A stretch of DNA of 64,000 bases from contig DAOSSA010000007.1 of NCBI GenBank assembly GCA_035376985.1, positions 30,708 through 94,707 of the forward strand, in the 5' to 3' direction. Shown here piece after piece: positions 53,380 through 63,154 of this stretch (position 1 is the first letter of the stretch; each line of letters starts with the position of its first letter). Source of the stretch: Brevifilum sp029548365. GTDB lineage: Bacteria > Chloroflexota > Anaerolineae > Anaerolineales > Anaerolineaceae. Made by a program: the position numbers and the translations under genes. The notes under the pieces are model-generated. The model saw nothing but the letters and a program-made list of their open reading frames with translations. It was not told the DNA's origin and searched no databases.

Positions 53380-54779
53380 AGGTTTATTTCCTGACGACTG
53401 ATTTCCCTTTGTTGTAAATTCTTCAACAATTGTTGGCTGAGCTGAATGGCATCGCCAGCAGAAAAGACGATCACAACGTCGCCGTGCGCCAGGTTTCTGG
53501 CCAGATTCTCAGCAGCAAGGTCAAAGGTTGGGGTGTAGGCGGCTTTATTCGCCGGGAAAGCCGGACAGAGATCTTTTGCTGATACGCCGGGATCAGCTTC
53601 CCTGGCGGCAAAAATTTCCAAGATGAGCACCTTATCAGCCAGGTTGAGCGCATCGACAAAGCGGCCCGCCAGAGCTTGTGTCCGGCTGAAGGTATGAGGT
53701 TGCCAGACAGCCCAGAGGCGATGTTCCGCATAGCGAGAATGGGCCGCTTCAAGCGTGGCGGCAATTTCAGTGGGATGATGCCCATAGTCGTTGATGATGG
53801 TGACGCCATCTGCCTGGCCGATGACCTCGAATCTTCGCCCTGCACCTGTGAACTCCTGGATCGCCTGACTCGCTGCGTTGAGAGATACGCCTGATTGGTG
53901 CAGAACAGCCAGGGCTGCAGTTGCATTAAGAACATTGTGACGCCCGGGTAGAAGCAGATTGAAGGTGCCGAGGTTGGTTTTGTCACCCATTTGATTGCGG
54001 AACAGCAATTCAAACTGGGGATAACCGTTAATGAAGGCGATATTGTCGGCAAAATATTGAGCTTCGGACCTCGTGCCATATGTCCAGGTTTCTGCGTCCA
54101 GCCCGGGCATATCTGACAAAAGAGACCTGACGCCCGGATCATCAATACACAGGATGATCTTACCGCCTGGCAGAACGCAGCGGGTGAAGGCTTTGAACGC
54201 GTCTTGATATTCGGCTGCTGTTGGGAAGAAATCGGCATGCTCGTGCTCAATATTGGTAATCACAGCAATTTGCGGTGCAAGACCAAGAAACATATGGTCA
54301 TATTCATCGGCTTCGATTACAAAATGAGACCCAGTTCCTGCATGGGCATTGGATTCAAGCTGGCTGATCATTCCACCTGAGATATAGCTGGGATCCAGCC
54401 CCATTTGATGAAGGATCCAGACCAGCAATGCGGTGGTGGTGGTTTTGCCATGGGTACCCGCGACAGCCAGTGTTTGCTTGCCAGCAGTCAATTCTGCAAG
54501 ATATTCCTGCCGTTTGATGACAGGGATGCCTTTAGCGAGGGCAGCAACCACCTCCGGGTTATCATCAGGAATTGCTGATGATCGAATCACGAGGTCTGCG
54601 CCCTCGATATGCTGAGGTGCATGCCCGATAAAAACATGGGCACCTGCGGCAGTGATGGCAGTTAGCATTGAAGTGCTCTCGCGATCAGAACCGCTGACCG
54701 TGAAGCCCTTTTCCAGCAGGATCAGGGCGATCGCCGAGAGTCCTGCTCCTCCAATGCCGATAAAGTGAATGTGTTTCAT
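53376..54779 (-). CDS. murC: UDP-N-acetylmuramate--L-alanine ligase
   Basis: Adds L-Ala to UDP-MurNAc. ATG at 54779 (MKHIHFIGIGGAG) shares its A with the stop TGA of the preceding cvpA-like gene (TGATG); a longer frame upstream is rejected. The 467 residues include the ATP loop AGTHGKTTTTAL, EADEYDHMF and the C-terminal NDYGHHPTEI motif specific for MurC. Confidence 0.97.
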   Translation of the reverse strand: MKHIHFIGIGGAGLSAIALILLEKGFTVSGSDRESTSMLTAITAAGAHVFIGHAPQHIEGADLVIRSSAIPDDNPEVVAALAKGIPVIKRQEYLAELTAGKQTLAVAGTHGKTTTTALLVWILHQMGLDPSYISGGMISQLESNAHAGTGSHFVIEADEYDHMFLGLAPQIAVITNIEHEHADFFPTAAEYQDAFKAFTRCVLPGGKIILCIDDPGVRSLLSDMPGLDAETWTYGTRSEAQYFADNIAFINGYPQFELLFRNQMGDKTNLGTFNLLLPGRHNVLNATAALAVLHQSGVSLNAASQAIQEFTGAGRRFEVIGQADGVTIINDYGHHPTEIAATLEAAHSRYAEHRLWAVWQPHTFSRTQALAGRFVDALNLADKVLILEIFAAREADPGVSAKDLCPAFPANKAAYTPTFDLAAENLARNLAHGDVVIVFSAGDAIQLSQQLLKNLQQREISRQEINL

Positions 54780-55306
54780 CAGATAAACACCACCAATACA
54801 AGTACAAAAGCAACCGCAACCGCAATGTAGATCAGGGGCACATTCATCCATTGCGGAGGTAAAAATTCGATCAATCGGACAGCACTCTGACCTGCCTCGG
54901 TGATCGTATCTGGCGGAGTGATCCAAGCGAAAGGATATCCAGCCTCCATCAGGTAATACCAGGCGGTACCAAAGATCAGATAGCCGTTGAAGGCGCCAAT
55001 CACAGAGCCTAATAGAGTGTCCTCAAACCGATCCCGGACGAATTTCCCGGAGTTTAGATTGCGTGGAATTTTCGGTGATTGATACCCGAAAAAGACCATC
55101 AAAATTAAAATGACCAAACGGACCCAAAACTTAGATTCGGTGGTCATGTTTTTCAAAATAGGAAGAAAGGTTTCTAAAATTGTAACCAGGAACAGGGCTA
55201 CGACTACGCCAGACGTCACCAGGACCTCTTTAGCCCAGCCACGCATAGCACCGATCAGGGCAAACATGATCACGTACATCCAAAACAGAACGGAAAGGCT
55301 GATCAT
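54779..55306 (-). CDS. CvpA-family membrane protein
   Basis: A 175-residue protein with about four transmembrane helices (about 5-20, 25-47, 62-77, 100-120, last helix at the C-terminus 158-175) and the CvpA-like pattern GAMRGWAKEVL near the start. Fused by overlaps into the cell-wall operon (ATGA with murG, TGATG with murC). The family is named for colicin V production; a role in envelope homeostasis is suggested by other bacteria. Its place inside the mur genes is unusual. Confidence 0.78.
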   Translation of the reverse strand: MISLSVLFWMYVIMFALIGAMRGWAKEVLVTSGVVVALFLVTILETFLPILKNMTTESKFWVRLVILILMVFFGYQSPKIPRNLNSGKFVRDRFEDTLLGSVIGAFNGYLIFGTAWYYLMEAGYPFAWITPPDTITEAGQSAVRLIEFLPPQWMNVPLIYIAVAVAFVLVLVVFI

Positions 55307-56406
55307 CTTGGTAAACCTCCGTTGTTAGCCCCGGTCATTTCCTGCATTAATGCAGCGATTTTTACAGCAGAATTTGGCACAGCTAACGCAGACATTGAAC
55401 GGCTCATGTCGGAGAGTTTCGCCGAGTCGGAGATCAATTCGACGATTTGATTAAATAGGTCACGTTCCAGGTCTTCATCACGCACGATGACAGCAGCACC
55501 ACGCTCAGCCAGGTAATTAGCATTTATTTGTTGATAACGCCAGGCATAAGGATAAGGGACGAGGATTGCTGGCAAACCAAATAAGGGATAATCTCCGAGA
55601 ACAGAAGCACCCGCTCTGGAAACGATCAGGTTGGCGGCTGCCAAGGCTGCGCCCATTTCATGGAGGTAAGGAAAAGCCCGGTAGCGTTTTGCCTGGCTGT
55701 CCGTCAGATTGCGGGCCTGCGAATCGATCACCTCCCAATCCAGGTGACCAACGAGATGGATGACCTGTATTTTGCCAAGCAGCCTTGGGAGGATGTTCAT
55801 AACAGCAGTATTTATTGAACGAGCGCCTTTGCTTCCACCGGTTACTGTCAGCGTTGGCAAACTGGGGTCAAAGCCGAACTTATCCAGGGCTTTCTCCCGA
55901 TTCCAATCTTCTAATTCCTGACGAACCGGGTAACCAGTGACGGCGAGTTTCGATGGGTTTGAAAAGTATTGATACGAGGTATCTGTTATCAGGGCGATGC
56001 GGCTGGCGAAGCGTGCCAGTGCTTTAAGGGCTAAACCCGGTTCGATATCGGGGACGAACAATAACGAAGGTCTTCCAATGGCTGCCACTGCCATGGGGAA
56101 GGCAACATAACCACCGGTGAAGAAGAGTAAGTCCGGTTTAAATTGTTTGAGAATTTTGCGCGAAGCGAAAAAACCCTTGATCAGTTTCCAAATATTAATT
56201 GGAAGCCTGGCAAGCCCAACGCCGTGCACGCCGGCGGCTGAAATGGAGGTGTAGGGGATCTCATTCCTGGTCACCAATTCCTCTTCCATACCCCCATGTC
56301 CACCAACCCAGAGGACCTGGTTCTTTTCAAGCCCGAGGGCTTTAAGGACGGTTATGGCGGGGTACACTCCCCCGCCCGTCCCGCCTGCGCAAATCAACAA
56401 CCGCAC
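55303..56406 (-). CDS. murG: UDP-GlcNAc:lipid I GlcNAc transferase
   Basis: Makes lipid II on the inner membrane face. GTG at 56406 is chosen because it directly precedes RLLICAGGTGGGVYPAI and has AAGGAG at 8 bases; an upstream ATG would extend further into ftsW. The 367 residues include VTGGSKGARSIN and the UDP-GlcNAc site SRAGASVLGDYPLFGLPAILVP. The gene start overlaps the ftsW end by 65 bases. Confidence 0.95.
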   Translation of the reverse strand: MRLLICAGGTGGGVYPAITVLKALGLEKNQVLWVGGHGGMEEELVTRNEIPYTSISAAGVHGVGLARLPINIWKLIKGFFASRKILKQFKPDLLFFTGGYVAFPMAVAAIGRPSLLFVPDIEPGLALKALARFASRIALITDTSYQYFSNPSKLAVTGYPVRQELEDWNREKALDKFGFDPSLPTLTVTGGSKGARSINTAVMNILPRLLGKIQVIHLVGHLDWEVIDSQARNLTDSQAKRYRAFPYLHEMGAALAAANLIVSRAGASVLGDYPLFGLPAILVPYPYAWRYQQINANYLAERGAAVIVRDEDLERDLFNQIVELISDSAKLSDMSRSMSALAVPNSAVKIAALMQEMTGANNGGLPR

Positions 56407-57568
56407 TGCGTGGACTCCTTTCGGATGTTTTTTGTTCAAAGGTCGCTTTTGAAACATTCAAAATGATGCCAATTGCCGTGAGGGTGACAACAAGGCTGGA
56501 GCCACCCGCGCTGATCAGGGGCAGGGCGTTACCGGTGAAAGGGATCAGACCCACCAGTACCGCCATGTTAATTAATGCTTCCAGGCCAATCCAGGCTGTC
56601 AAACCGAAAGCCAACAGGGATCCCAGTTGATCAGGCGCATTCTTTGCGATCACCAGACCGCGCCAGATAAACAGGATAAACATTGTTACCAGAAACAGGC
56701 CACCCAGGATGCCAGTTTCTTCAGCGATAACAGAAAAGATGCTGTCGGTTGGTGCAAGCGGTAACCCTGTGAATTTTGTATCTGCATTGCCGAGGCCCAC
56801 ACCTAACCATCCGCCTTTAATGACTGCTTCAAGACTGCGCTGAATGTGATAACTACTCTCGAGAGGGTTGCTGAGACCCGTAAGATATGAATTCATACGA
56901 GCTCGGCCGGTTGAATAGAGAAACATGACCGGTAAACCACCAATCACTGCAAGGATCAAGATAATCAGGATTATTTTCCAATCACATCCCGCCAGGAAAA
57001 GGAGCATGATACCGAGAAGCAATACGGTGACTGCAGCCGAGAGGTCGGGTTGTAGCATGATCAACATGGCAGTGACGCCGAGGATGATTCCCATAGGGAT
57101 CAACGCTGCCTGAACGTCGTTGAGGGAATCCTTGCGGCGATAGAGCCAAAAGGACAGATAAATAATAATGACAGCTTTAGCCAGCTCTGAGGGTTGAATT
57201 GACGTCCCGAGTAACATGCGCGTAGAATCCGGGTTTCCTTTTTCGTTGACAATCAAGACTGCCAGCAAAGCCAACAGGGTGAGGATCCCTGTCGGTACAA
57301 GAAGTTTCTGATAGCGATGGTAATTGAAAAAACTGGCTATGATTGCCAGAACAGACCCCAGCAATACCCACACCACCTGCCTGCCAAAGATATAGGTGGG
57401 CCCTTTGCCCATTCGTATAGAAAAATCCCAGCTTGCAGAATAGACCATTAATAAGCCAAAAACAATCAGGACGATCACGATCAAAAGCATTGGCACATCA
57501 AAGGGAAGTTTGATGGATCGAGACTTGTCAGGTTTATCCAATTTAGTTACGAAAGTTCCTTCACCCAT
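56342..57568 (-). CDS. ftsW: Septal peptidoglycan polymerase FtsW
   Basis: SEDS-family lipid II polymerase of 408 residues with about ten transmembrane helices. Conserved segments are RQVVWVLLGSV, GNADTKFTGLPLAPTDSIFSVIAEE and PFTGNALPLISAGGSSL. A basic C-terminal tail, RSAVVDLRRRDGRGSV, is encoded within the murG overlap. It starts 22 bases inside the murD end. Confidence 0.95.
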   Translation of the reverse strand: MGEGTFVTKLDKPDKSRSIKLPFDVPMLLIVIVLIVFGLLMVYSASWDFSIRMGKGPTYIFGRQVVWVLLGSVLAIIASFFNYHRYQKLLVPTGILTLLALLAVLIVNEKGNPDSTRMLLGTSIQPSELAKAVIIIYLSFWLYRRKDSLNDVQAALIPMGIILGVTAMLIMLQPDLSAAVTVLLLGIMLLFLAGCDWKIILIILILAVIGGLPVMFLYSTGRARMNSYLTGLSNPLESSYHIQRSLEAVIKGGWLGVGLGNADTKFTGLPLAPTDSIFSVIAEETGILGGLFLVTMFILFIWRGLVIAKNAPDQLGSLLAFGLTAWIGLEALINMAVLVGLIPFTGNALPLISAGGSSLVVTLTAIGIILNVSKATFEQKTSERSPRSAVVDLRRRDGRGSVPRHNRP

Positions 57569-58938
57569 TGTATAAATCGCTTTCCACGTTCTTCAAAATC
57601 AACAAACTCATCATAGCTGGTGCCGCCCGGTGAGAGTAAGACAACATCACCCGGCGATGCGTATTCAGAGGCTTTGGTTACAGCATCTTTCAACCCATGG
57701 CAGAGGTCAACTGTGAAAGGCTGCATCCCGGGGATAGCTTTATTCACAGCGTTTTTGATCAAGGTCGCTGCTTCGCCAAATAGAACCAGGTGATCCACTT
57801 TCTTGTAGATCCATTCAGCTAAATCCTTCCAGGGCAGGTTTTTGTCCCTGCCACCTGCCAGTAAGATAATCGGTTCGTCAAAGGACTGCAGCGCGGCGAT
57901 GGCTCTTTCGGGCGAGGTTGCGATAGAATCGTTGTACCAGGCAGCGCCGTTCCAATCACGGACGTATTCCAACCGGTGGGGGACCCCTGTAAACTCGACA
58001 ATGCCCGCATAAATTGCTTGCAAGGAGAACGCGGCCGCGGCTGAGATGGCGATGGCAGCCAACACATTGGCCAGGTTGTGGCTCCCGCGTAAATTGACCC
58101 GGTCGGCCTCGACGATTTTTGCAACCTGCCCACTCGCCTGCAGATAAAGCTTTCCACGTTTGAGGTAGGTGCTATCCTGGTTGTCGTGGGGTGGGTGGAT
58201 ACCAAAGGTGATCAGCCTTCCCTTGACCTCGGAGAAGAGCCTGCGAGCATGTGGGTCATCCCGGTTTAACACAGCGATGTTCTGGGCGGATTGATGGGTC
58301 AGGATGTGAGATTTAGCAGAAATATACTCCGCCATGGTTTCGTGTCGATCCAGGTGATTGGGGGTGAGGTTTAAAATCGCCGCAATCTGAGGAGAGCGAG
58401 ACATGATTTCCAGTTGAAAGCTGGATAGCTCCATCACTGCAAGATCTTCGGGATGCATTTGGTCGAGATATTGGATCAGCGGATTGCCAATGTTGCCGCC
58501 CATCCAGGCTTTTCTACCAGGTTTTTTGAGGGAAAAATGCTTTTCAGCGATCAATCCAACCAGGGCTGTTGTCGTGGTTTTTCCGGAAGAGCCCGTGATT
58601 CCAATCACGGGGCACGGTGCTTCTTCGAGGAAAATTTGTGAATCATTGGAAATGGGAATTTTCCGGCGGGCCGCCTCTAATACGATTGGCAGGTTGAGGG
58701 GAACACCGCCTGAAATACACACGAGATCTGCCCCGGTGAGGATTTCAAGGGGATGTCCACCTGTGACCCAGGTGATATTTTCGGAGGGCAAAGACTCGCG
58801 CACGTTTTTCAGAGCCTCATCAGAACGCTGGTCGTTCAGGATCACCCTGGCGCCTTTTTTCGCAAGGTAGCGCGAGAGGGCGATGCCCTGCCGGGCAGCT
58901 CCAATCATCACAACCTGCATACCGTCCCATTGACGCAT
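57547..58938 (-). CDS. murD: UDP-N-acetylmuramoylalanine--D-glutamate ligase
   Basis: Adds D-Glu to UDP-MurNAc-L-Ala. The 463 residues contain VGIA-type VVMIGAARQGIAL at the N-terminus, the ATP loop GITGSSGKTTTTAL, LNLTPNHLDRHETM and FTGVPHRLEYV. It overlaps ftsW and follows mraY by 3 bases. Confidence 0.96.
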   Translation of the reverse strand: MRQWDGMQVVMIGAARQGIALSRYLAKKGARVILNDQRSDEALKNVRESLPSENITWVTGGHPLEILTGADLVCISGGVPLNLPIVLEAARRKIPISNDSQIFLEEAPCPVIGITGSSGKTTTTALVGLIAEKHFSLKKPGRKAWMGGNIGNPLIQYLDQMHPEDLAVMELSSFQLEIMSRSPQIAAILNLTPNHLDRHETMAEYISAKSHILTHQSAQNIAVLNRDDPHARRLFSEVKGRLITFGIHPPHDNQDSTYLKRGKLYLQASGQVAKIVEADRVNLRGSHNLANVLAAIAISAAAAFSLQAIYAGIVEFTGVPHRLEYVRDWNGAAWYNDSIATSPERAIAALQSFDEPIILLAGGRDKNLPWKDLAEWIYKKVDHLVLFGEAATLIKNAVNKAIPGMQPFTVDLCHGLKDAVTKASEYASPGDVVLLSPGGTSYDEFVDFEERGKRFIQWVKELS

Positions 58939-58941
58939 GAT

Positions 58942-59934
58942 TTACTCCACAAATACCAGGGCAATGCCCAACATTGTAAAAACCAAACTGATCAGCCAGA
59001 AACGCTGAACGACTTGGGTTTCACTCCAGCCGATCAGTTCAAAATGATGATGTAACGGCGCCATTTTAAAGAAGCGCTTGCCTTTGGTTGCTTTAAAATA
59101 CAGAACCTGGATCACAACACTAACGACTTCGCTAACGGGTATCACCGCCAGCAGGGGAATGAGGATCCAGTAACCGGTCATCAGTGCAACCACACCCAGA
59201 GTAGCGCCTAAAGCCAGCGAGCCGGTGTCTCCCATAATTAACTTGGCTGGGTGGACGTTAAACCACAAAAAGCCAAACAGGGCGCCCACCAGTGAGAAGC
59301 AAAAGCGGGCCAGGTAGTTTTGCCCTTGAATCACAGCTACCAGGCCAAAAGCAGAAAAAGCAGTGGCAGCGATCAAGCCAGCCAACCCGTCCAGGCCATC
59401 TGTAAAATTGACAGCATTGGATGTGCTAACGATGATGAATACCGCAACGGGGATATACAGCGGGCCGAGCGTTAAGGGTTGCTTGGCAGTGAACCAGATC
59501 ATCTGAGGGACATTGAGAATGTCTCGCAGGGCAAACGCGATCACAATCGCCAATACAACCTGGATGGCAAACTTAACGCTGGAACGCATCCCCAACCCTT
59601 TGCGAGACCCTCGTATTCCCTCCCAATCATCAATCATGCCTAATAGTCCATAAGCCCACAATGTTAGCAGAGGCAATAATACCGAACGTCCCAGCAGGTC
59701 GAAGCCAAAGATGGAGACTGCATTGAAAAGAATGGTCAGCAGAGTGACCGGGATGAGGATCATAAAGCCACCCATGGTTGGTGTGCCCATCTTTTGTTGA
59801 TGTTGGTCAACTTCTTTTTGGATGACCTTACCAATACGCCAGGCTTTCAGCAAACGGATCAATGGCTCCCCCCAAATGATGGTCATCACAAAACTGAGAC
59901 CGCTGATGGCGATGGCAACAGGGCTGTTTTCCAT
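58942..59934 (-). CDS. mraY: Phospho-N-acetylmuramoyl-pentapeptide transferase
   Basis: Membrane enzyme making lipid I. In 330 residues the landmarks are GTPTMGG, IDDWEGIRGSRKGL (Asp pair), NAVNFTDGLDGLAG, MGDTGSLALG and the HHHFELIGWSE loop, with about ten helices. It shares one base with the murF stop. Confidence 0.97.
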   Translation of the reverse strand: MENSPVAIAISGLSFVMTIIWGEPLIRLLKAWRIGKVIQKEVDQHQQKMGTPTMGGFMILIPVTLLTILFNAVSIFGFDLLGRSVLLPLLTLWAYGLLGMIDDWEGIRGSRKGLGMRSSVKFAIQVVLAIVIAFALRDILNVPQMIWFTAKQPLTLGPLYIPVAVFIIVSTSNAVNFTDGLDGLAGLIAATAFSAFGLVAVIQGQNYLARFCFSLVGALFGFLWFNVHPAKLIMGDTGSLALGATLGVVALMTGYWILIPLLAVIPVSEVVSVVIQVLYFKATKGKRFFKMAPLHHHFELIGWSETQVVQRFWLISLVFTMLGIALVFVE

Positions 59935-61373
59935 TATTCTCCTCCTGCCAGGGTTCGAAGGATGCGATCCATACGCATACTGTTGGAACCTTTAATCAAA
60001 ACTCGATCACCCGGCTGGATTAACCCGCAGACATGCTGTGCTGCTTGCTCTGAATCGGCGAACCAATGAATATGATCTTGCTTGAAACCCCGGTCAACGG
60101 CAGCGTCGGCAATCATCAATGTCCGCTCGCCAACCAGGATCAGCACATCAGCCGCGTTTGCAACCGACGTCCCAACAGCGTAATGACCAGAGCGCTCATA
60201 TTGCCCTAATTCCATCATGTCACCAAGAATAGCCACCCGCTGACCGGAAAAGGTTTGTAAAAATTCCAGAGCCGCTAAGGTTGAGGCAGGTGAGGCGTTA
60301 TAGGTATCATCGATGATGATGGTGCCGTCTGCCAGAAGAATCGGGTGTAAACGCAAATCCAATTGGCTGTTGGCCAGACCGGTTGTGATCATCTCCCAAT
60401 CCAGACCTTCGGTTAAAGCGACAGCCGTCGCACACAGAATGGTGTAGACTGAAAAGGCTCCCATGAGAGGGGAGTGAACCGGATGGTCTTTGCCCTGGTA
60501 AGAAAGAACGCAGGACACACCTTCCAGTTCATGGGTTTGGATGTCCCTGGCCATCAGGTCACTTTTCTCATTGATCCCATAGGAGAGAATTCTTGCAGTG
60601 GTTTTTGAGTGCATGGCGCTCACACGTGGATCATCCATGTTGAGAATAGCCACGCCACCCGGTGCTGGGGGCAGAGCTTCGATCAATTCTGCTTTACCAC
60701 TGGCAATATTTTCTTGCGAGCCAGCTCGTTCAGCGTGAACAGTGCCTATATTGGTGATCACACCAACTTGAGGTTGGGCGATATTGCAGAGGAGCCGGAT
60801 ATCTCCCGGGACATAAAATCCCATTTCTAGCACGGCACATTGATGGTGGGAATCCAGCTCGAGCAGCGTGAGTGGCAAGCCGATCACATTGTTCCTGTTT
60901 CCCGGGTTTTTGAGCACAGCATATTTTTGTGAGAGCAGGGCTGCGGCGAGTTCCTTGGTTGATGTTTTTCCGACACTTCCGGTGATCCCGATGATGCGTA
61001 TCGGGTGTTCCTTGCGCCAATGGATTGCATTCTGATGCAGGGCATCCAAGGTGTTCTCCACCCGCAGGCATACCGGTGCGATGACCTGGTTAAGGAAGTG
61101 GGGCTGAAAAAATTCTGCACGCAAATCGATGCTGTTCAGGCCTTCGGGCAGGTCTTTTTCAATCAATGCAATTTTTGCGCCGTTGTCGAAGGCAGCGTGT
61201 ACATAATCATGTCCATCAACGTGCTCACCCGGAAAGGCGATGAACAGACTGCCCTCGGTTGCCTGGCGCGAATCAATCACCGCTTTGGAGACGGGGATAT
61301 CCAACTGAGGGTTGGTTTGGCCGGTTAGGGCGTAGAGGATGTCCTTCAAGTTAATCACGGATGCCATCATCAT
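59934..61373 (-). CDS. murF: UDP-MurNAc-tripeptide--D-Ala-D-Ala ligase
   Basis: Adds D-Ala-D-Ala to complete the pentapeptide. The 479 residues show GITGSVGKTSTKEL, NPGNRNNVIGLPLT, LEMGF, IIDDTYNASPAS and VLIKGSNSMRMDRI, which are MurF rather than MurE signatures (no DNPR-type mDAP motif). It overlaps the penicillin-binding gene by 4 bases, leaving no room for murE, its usual left neighbour. Confidence 0.96.
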   Translation of the reverse strand: MMMASVINLKDILYALTGQTNPQLDIPVSKAVIDSRQATEGSLFIAFPGEHVDGHDYVHAAFDNGAKIALIEKDLPEGLNSIDLRAEFFQPHFLNQVIAPVCLRVENTLDALHQNAIHWRKEHPIRIIGITGSVGKTSTKELAAALLSQKYAVLKNPGNRNNVIGLPLTLLELDSHHQCAVLEMGFYVPGDIRLLCNIAQPQVGVITNIGTVHAERAGSQENIASGKAELIEALPPAPGGVAILNMDDPRVSAMHSKTTARILSYGINEKSDLMARDIQTHELEGVSCVLSYQGKDHPVHSPLMGAFSVYTILCATAVALTEGLDWEMITTGLANSQLDLRLHPILLADGTIIIDDTYNASPASTLAALEFLQTFSGQRVAILGDMMELGQYERSGHYAVGTSVANAADVLILVGERTLMIADAAVDRGFKQDHIHWFADSEQAAQHVCGLIQPGDRVLIKGSNSMRMDRILRTLAGGE

Positions 61374-63154
61374 TCATTCGCCTGCTGGTTCCGAACATGG
61401 TCCGGAGGAATTCTCATTAAAACGACCAATTGTTCGACGACGTCTTTAAAGATAGGTGAAGCTACTTCCGACCCCCATTGGGAGATGGTGGGTTTTTCAA
61501 TCCAAACATATACGACAAATTGAGGATCATCTGTGGGCCCCCAACCGACAAATGAGGCGTTGGTCAGGCTGCTGGTATATCCCAATTCTGTTGGAATTTG
61601 TCCTGTCCCGGTCTTTCCAGCGACCCGGTAACCATCAACCAGAGCTGTTGAGGATTCCTCTTCAAGAGAAACAGAGAGCATTTCGGTCAGGTCTCTGGCG
61701 GTTTGGGCTGAAATCGGGCTGTTGATCACCTGCGGTGAGACATTGTACTGCTGTCCTTTGTCAATGACCGCGCGCACAACGTGGGGGGTCATCATGAGGC
61801 CATCATTGGCTATCGCTGATACCGCAGTTACCATTTGGATTGGCGTGACGGCAATGCCCTGACCAAAGGAGTTTGCGGCCAAATCCATGACCATCCACTG
61901 GTTGCTGTCGGGCAAGCGGAGTGGGTAATTTGCTTCATTAGCCAGGTCGATTCCGGTGCTTCTACCAAAACCGAAAGCCTGTAAATAGTCGTAAAACAAC
62001 TCCTCCCCGAGCAAGTCAATGGCAATATACACCAGGCAGACGTTTAATGAATGGCGCATGCAGCCGGTCATGTCCTGGAGACCCCAGGCGCCGTAGTTCC
62101 AGTTATAAATTGGCCAGCTGTTTTCCACCCAATAGACGCCGGATGTATCGTTATAGGTTGTGTTCAGATCTGCAACCCCGCTGTCGAGTGCAGCAGCCAT
62201 AGTAATCACCTTGAAAACAGAGCCTGGTTCGTAAGCGGTTCCAATAGCCCGGTTATAGGGGATGATGCCGGTAAAAGTTTCCCCATACTTCCAGTATTCA
62301 TTAGGGTTAAAAAACGGTGTACTGGCCATCCCCAGGATCTCACCGGTTTTGGGGTCAGCAACGATGATCGTTCCGCCCTCAGCACCTGACCAATCGATGG
62401 CGTCCTGCAATGTCTGCTCGAGCATTTTCTGGATTTCACGATCGATCGACAAAATCAGGCTGGCGCCCGGATCGATTGTTGGTAAGGCTTCCACCAGGTT
62501 AGGGTCATTGGGCAAGAAAACTTTGATCGGTTTACCGGTCAGCAAGCGGTTGTAGGCGCCTTCCACCCCATAAGCGCCCTGGGCGTTTTCACGCGAGAAA
62601 TAATCGTAAAATCCCACCACATTGGCAGCCAGGGTGTCTTCGGGGTAAGTGCGCTGCTGCATGGGTACCCATACCAGGCCGGACAAACTGGGCTTAAGAG
62701 ATTTTTGTTCCTTACGTCGCTCAACATAGCTATTCTTAAGCTCGATGAGCTCTTCGATTTTGTCTTTGCTGACGTAACTTGAAAGGACAAAATATCTGTT
62801 TTCATCAGCCTGTTTTTCGGTGCTGGCCAGTCCAAAAATATAGGTATAATCCAAACCGTCCAGTAGCGAAGCGGCGGCAAAAGCGATGGAATCCGGGTCG
62901 GTCACATATTTTAAGTCGATTCCGACCTCGTAGCCAATTTGGTTGGCAGCAAGGATGTTGCCTTTTCGGTCGTAAATATTGCCACGCGGTGGATAAATTG
63001 TCTTGCTAACGCCCTGATACTCTTCAGATTTTGCGATCAGTTCCTGTGCATAAGAGGTGTAATTGATGCGGACCATTTGAATCACTGTCGCCAGGCCAAA
63101 GACGGCACATGCGATGACAATGATGAGGTAACGTTGGTAGAAAGGTGGTTTCAT
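61370..63154 (-). CDS. Class B penicillin-binding protein (FtsI/PBP2-type)
   Basis: Transpeptidase cross-linking septal peptidoglycan, anchored by an N-terminal helix (about 8-30). The 594 residues include a pedestal domain with YPPRGNIYDRKG, and active-site motifs EPGSVFKV (SxxK), HSLN (SxN) and AGKTGTGQ (KTG). No C-terminal PASTA repeats are present. Position between ftsL-like and murF identifies it as the division enzyme. Confidence 0.95.
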   Translation of the reverse strand: MKPPFYQRYLIIVIACAVFGLATVIQMVRINYTSYAQELIAKSEEYQGVSKTIYPPRGNIYDRKGNILAANQIGYEVGIDLKYVTDPDSIAFAAASLLDGLDYTYIFGLASTEKQADENRYFVLSSYVSKDKIEELIELKNSYVERRKEQKSLKPSLSGLVWVPMQQRTYPEDTLAANVVGFYDYFSRENAQGAYGVEGAYNRLLTGKPIKVFLPNDPNLVEALPTIDPGASLILSIDREIQKMLEQTLQDAIDWSGAEGGTIIVADPKTGEILGMASTPFFNPNEYWKYGETFTGIIPYNRAIGTAYEPGSVFKVITMAAALDSGVADLNTTYNDTSGVYWVENSWPIYNWNYGAWGLQDMTGCMRHSLNVCLVYIAIDLLGEELFYDYLQAFGFGRSTGIDLANEANYPLRLPDSNQWMVMDLAANSFGQGIAVTPIQMVTAVSAIANDGLMMTPHVVRAVIDKGQQYNVSPQVINSPISAQTARDLTEMLSVSLEEESSTALVDGYRVAGKTGTGQIPTELGYTSSLTNASFVGWGPTDDPQFVVYVWIEKPTISQWGSEVASPIFKDVVEQLVVLMRIPPDHVRNQQANE

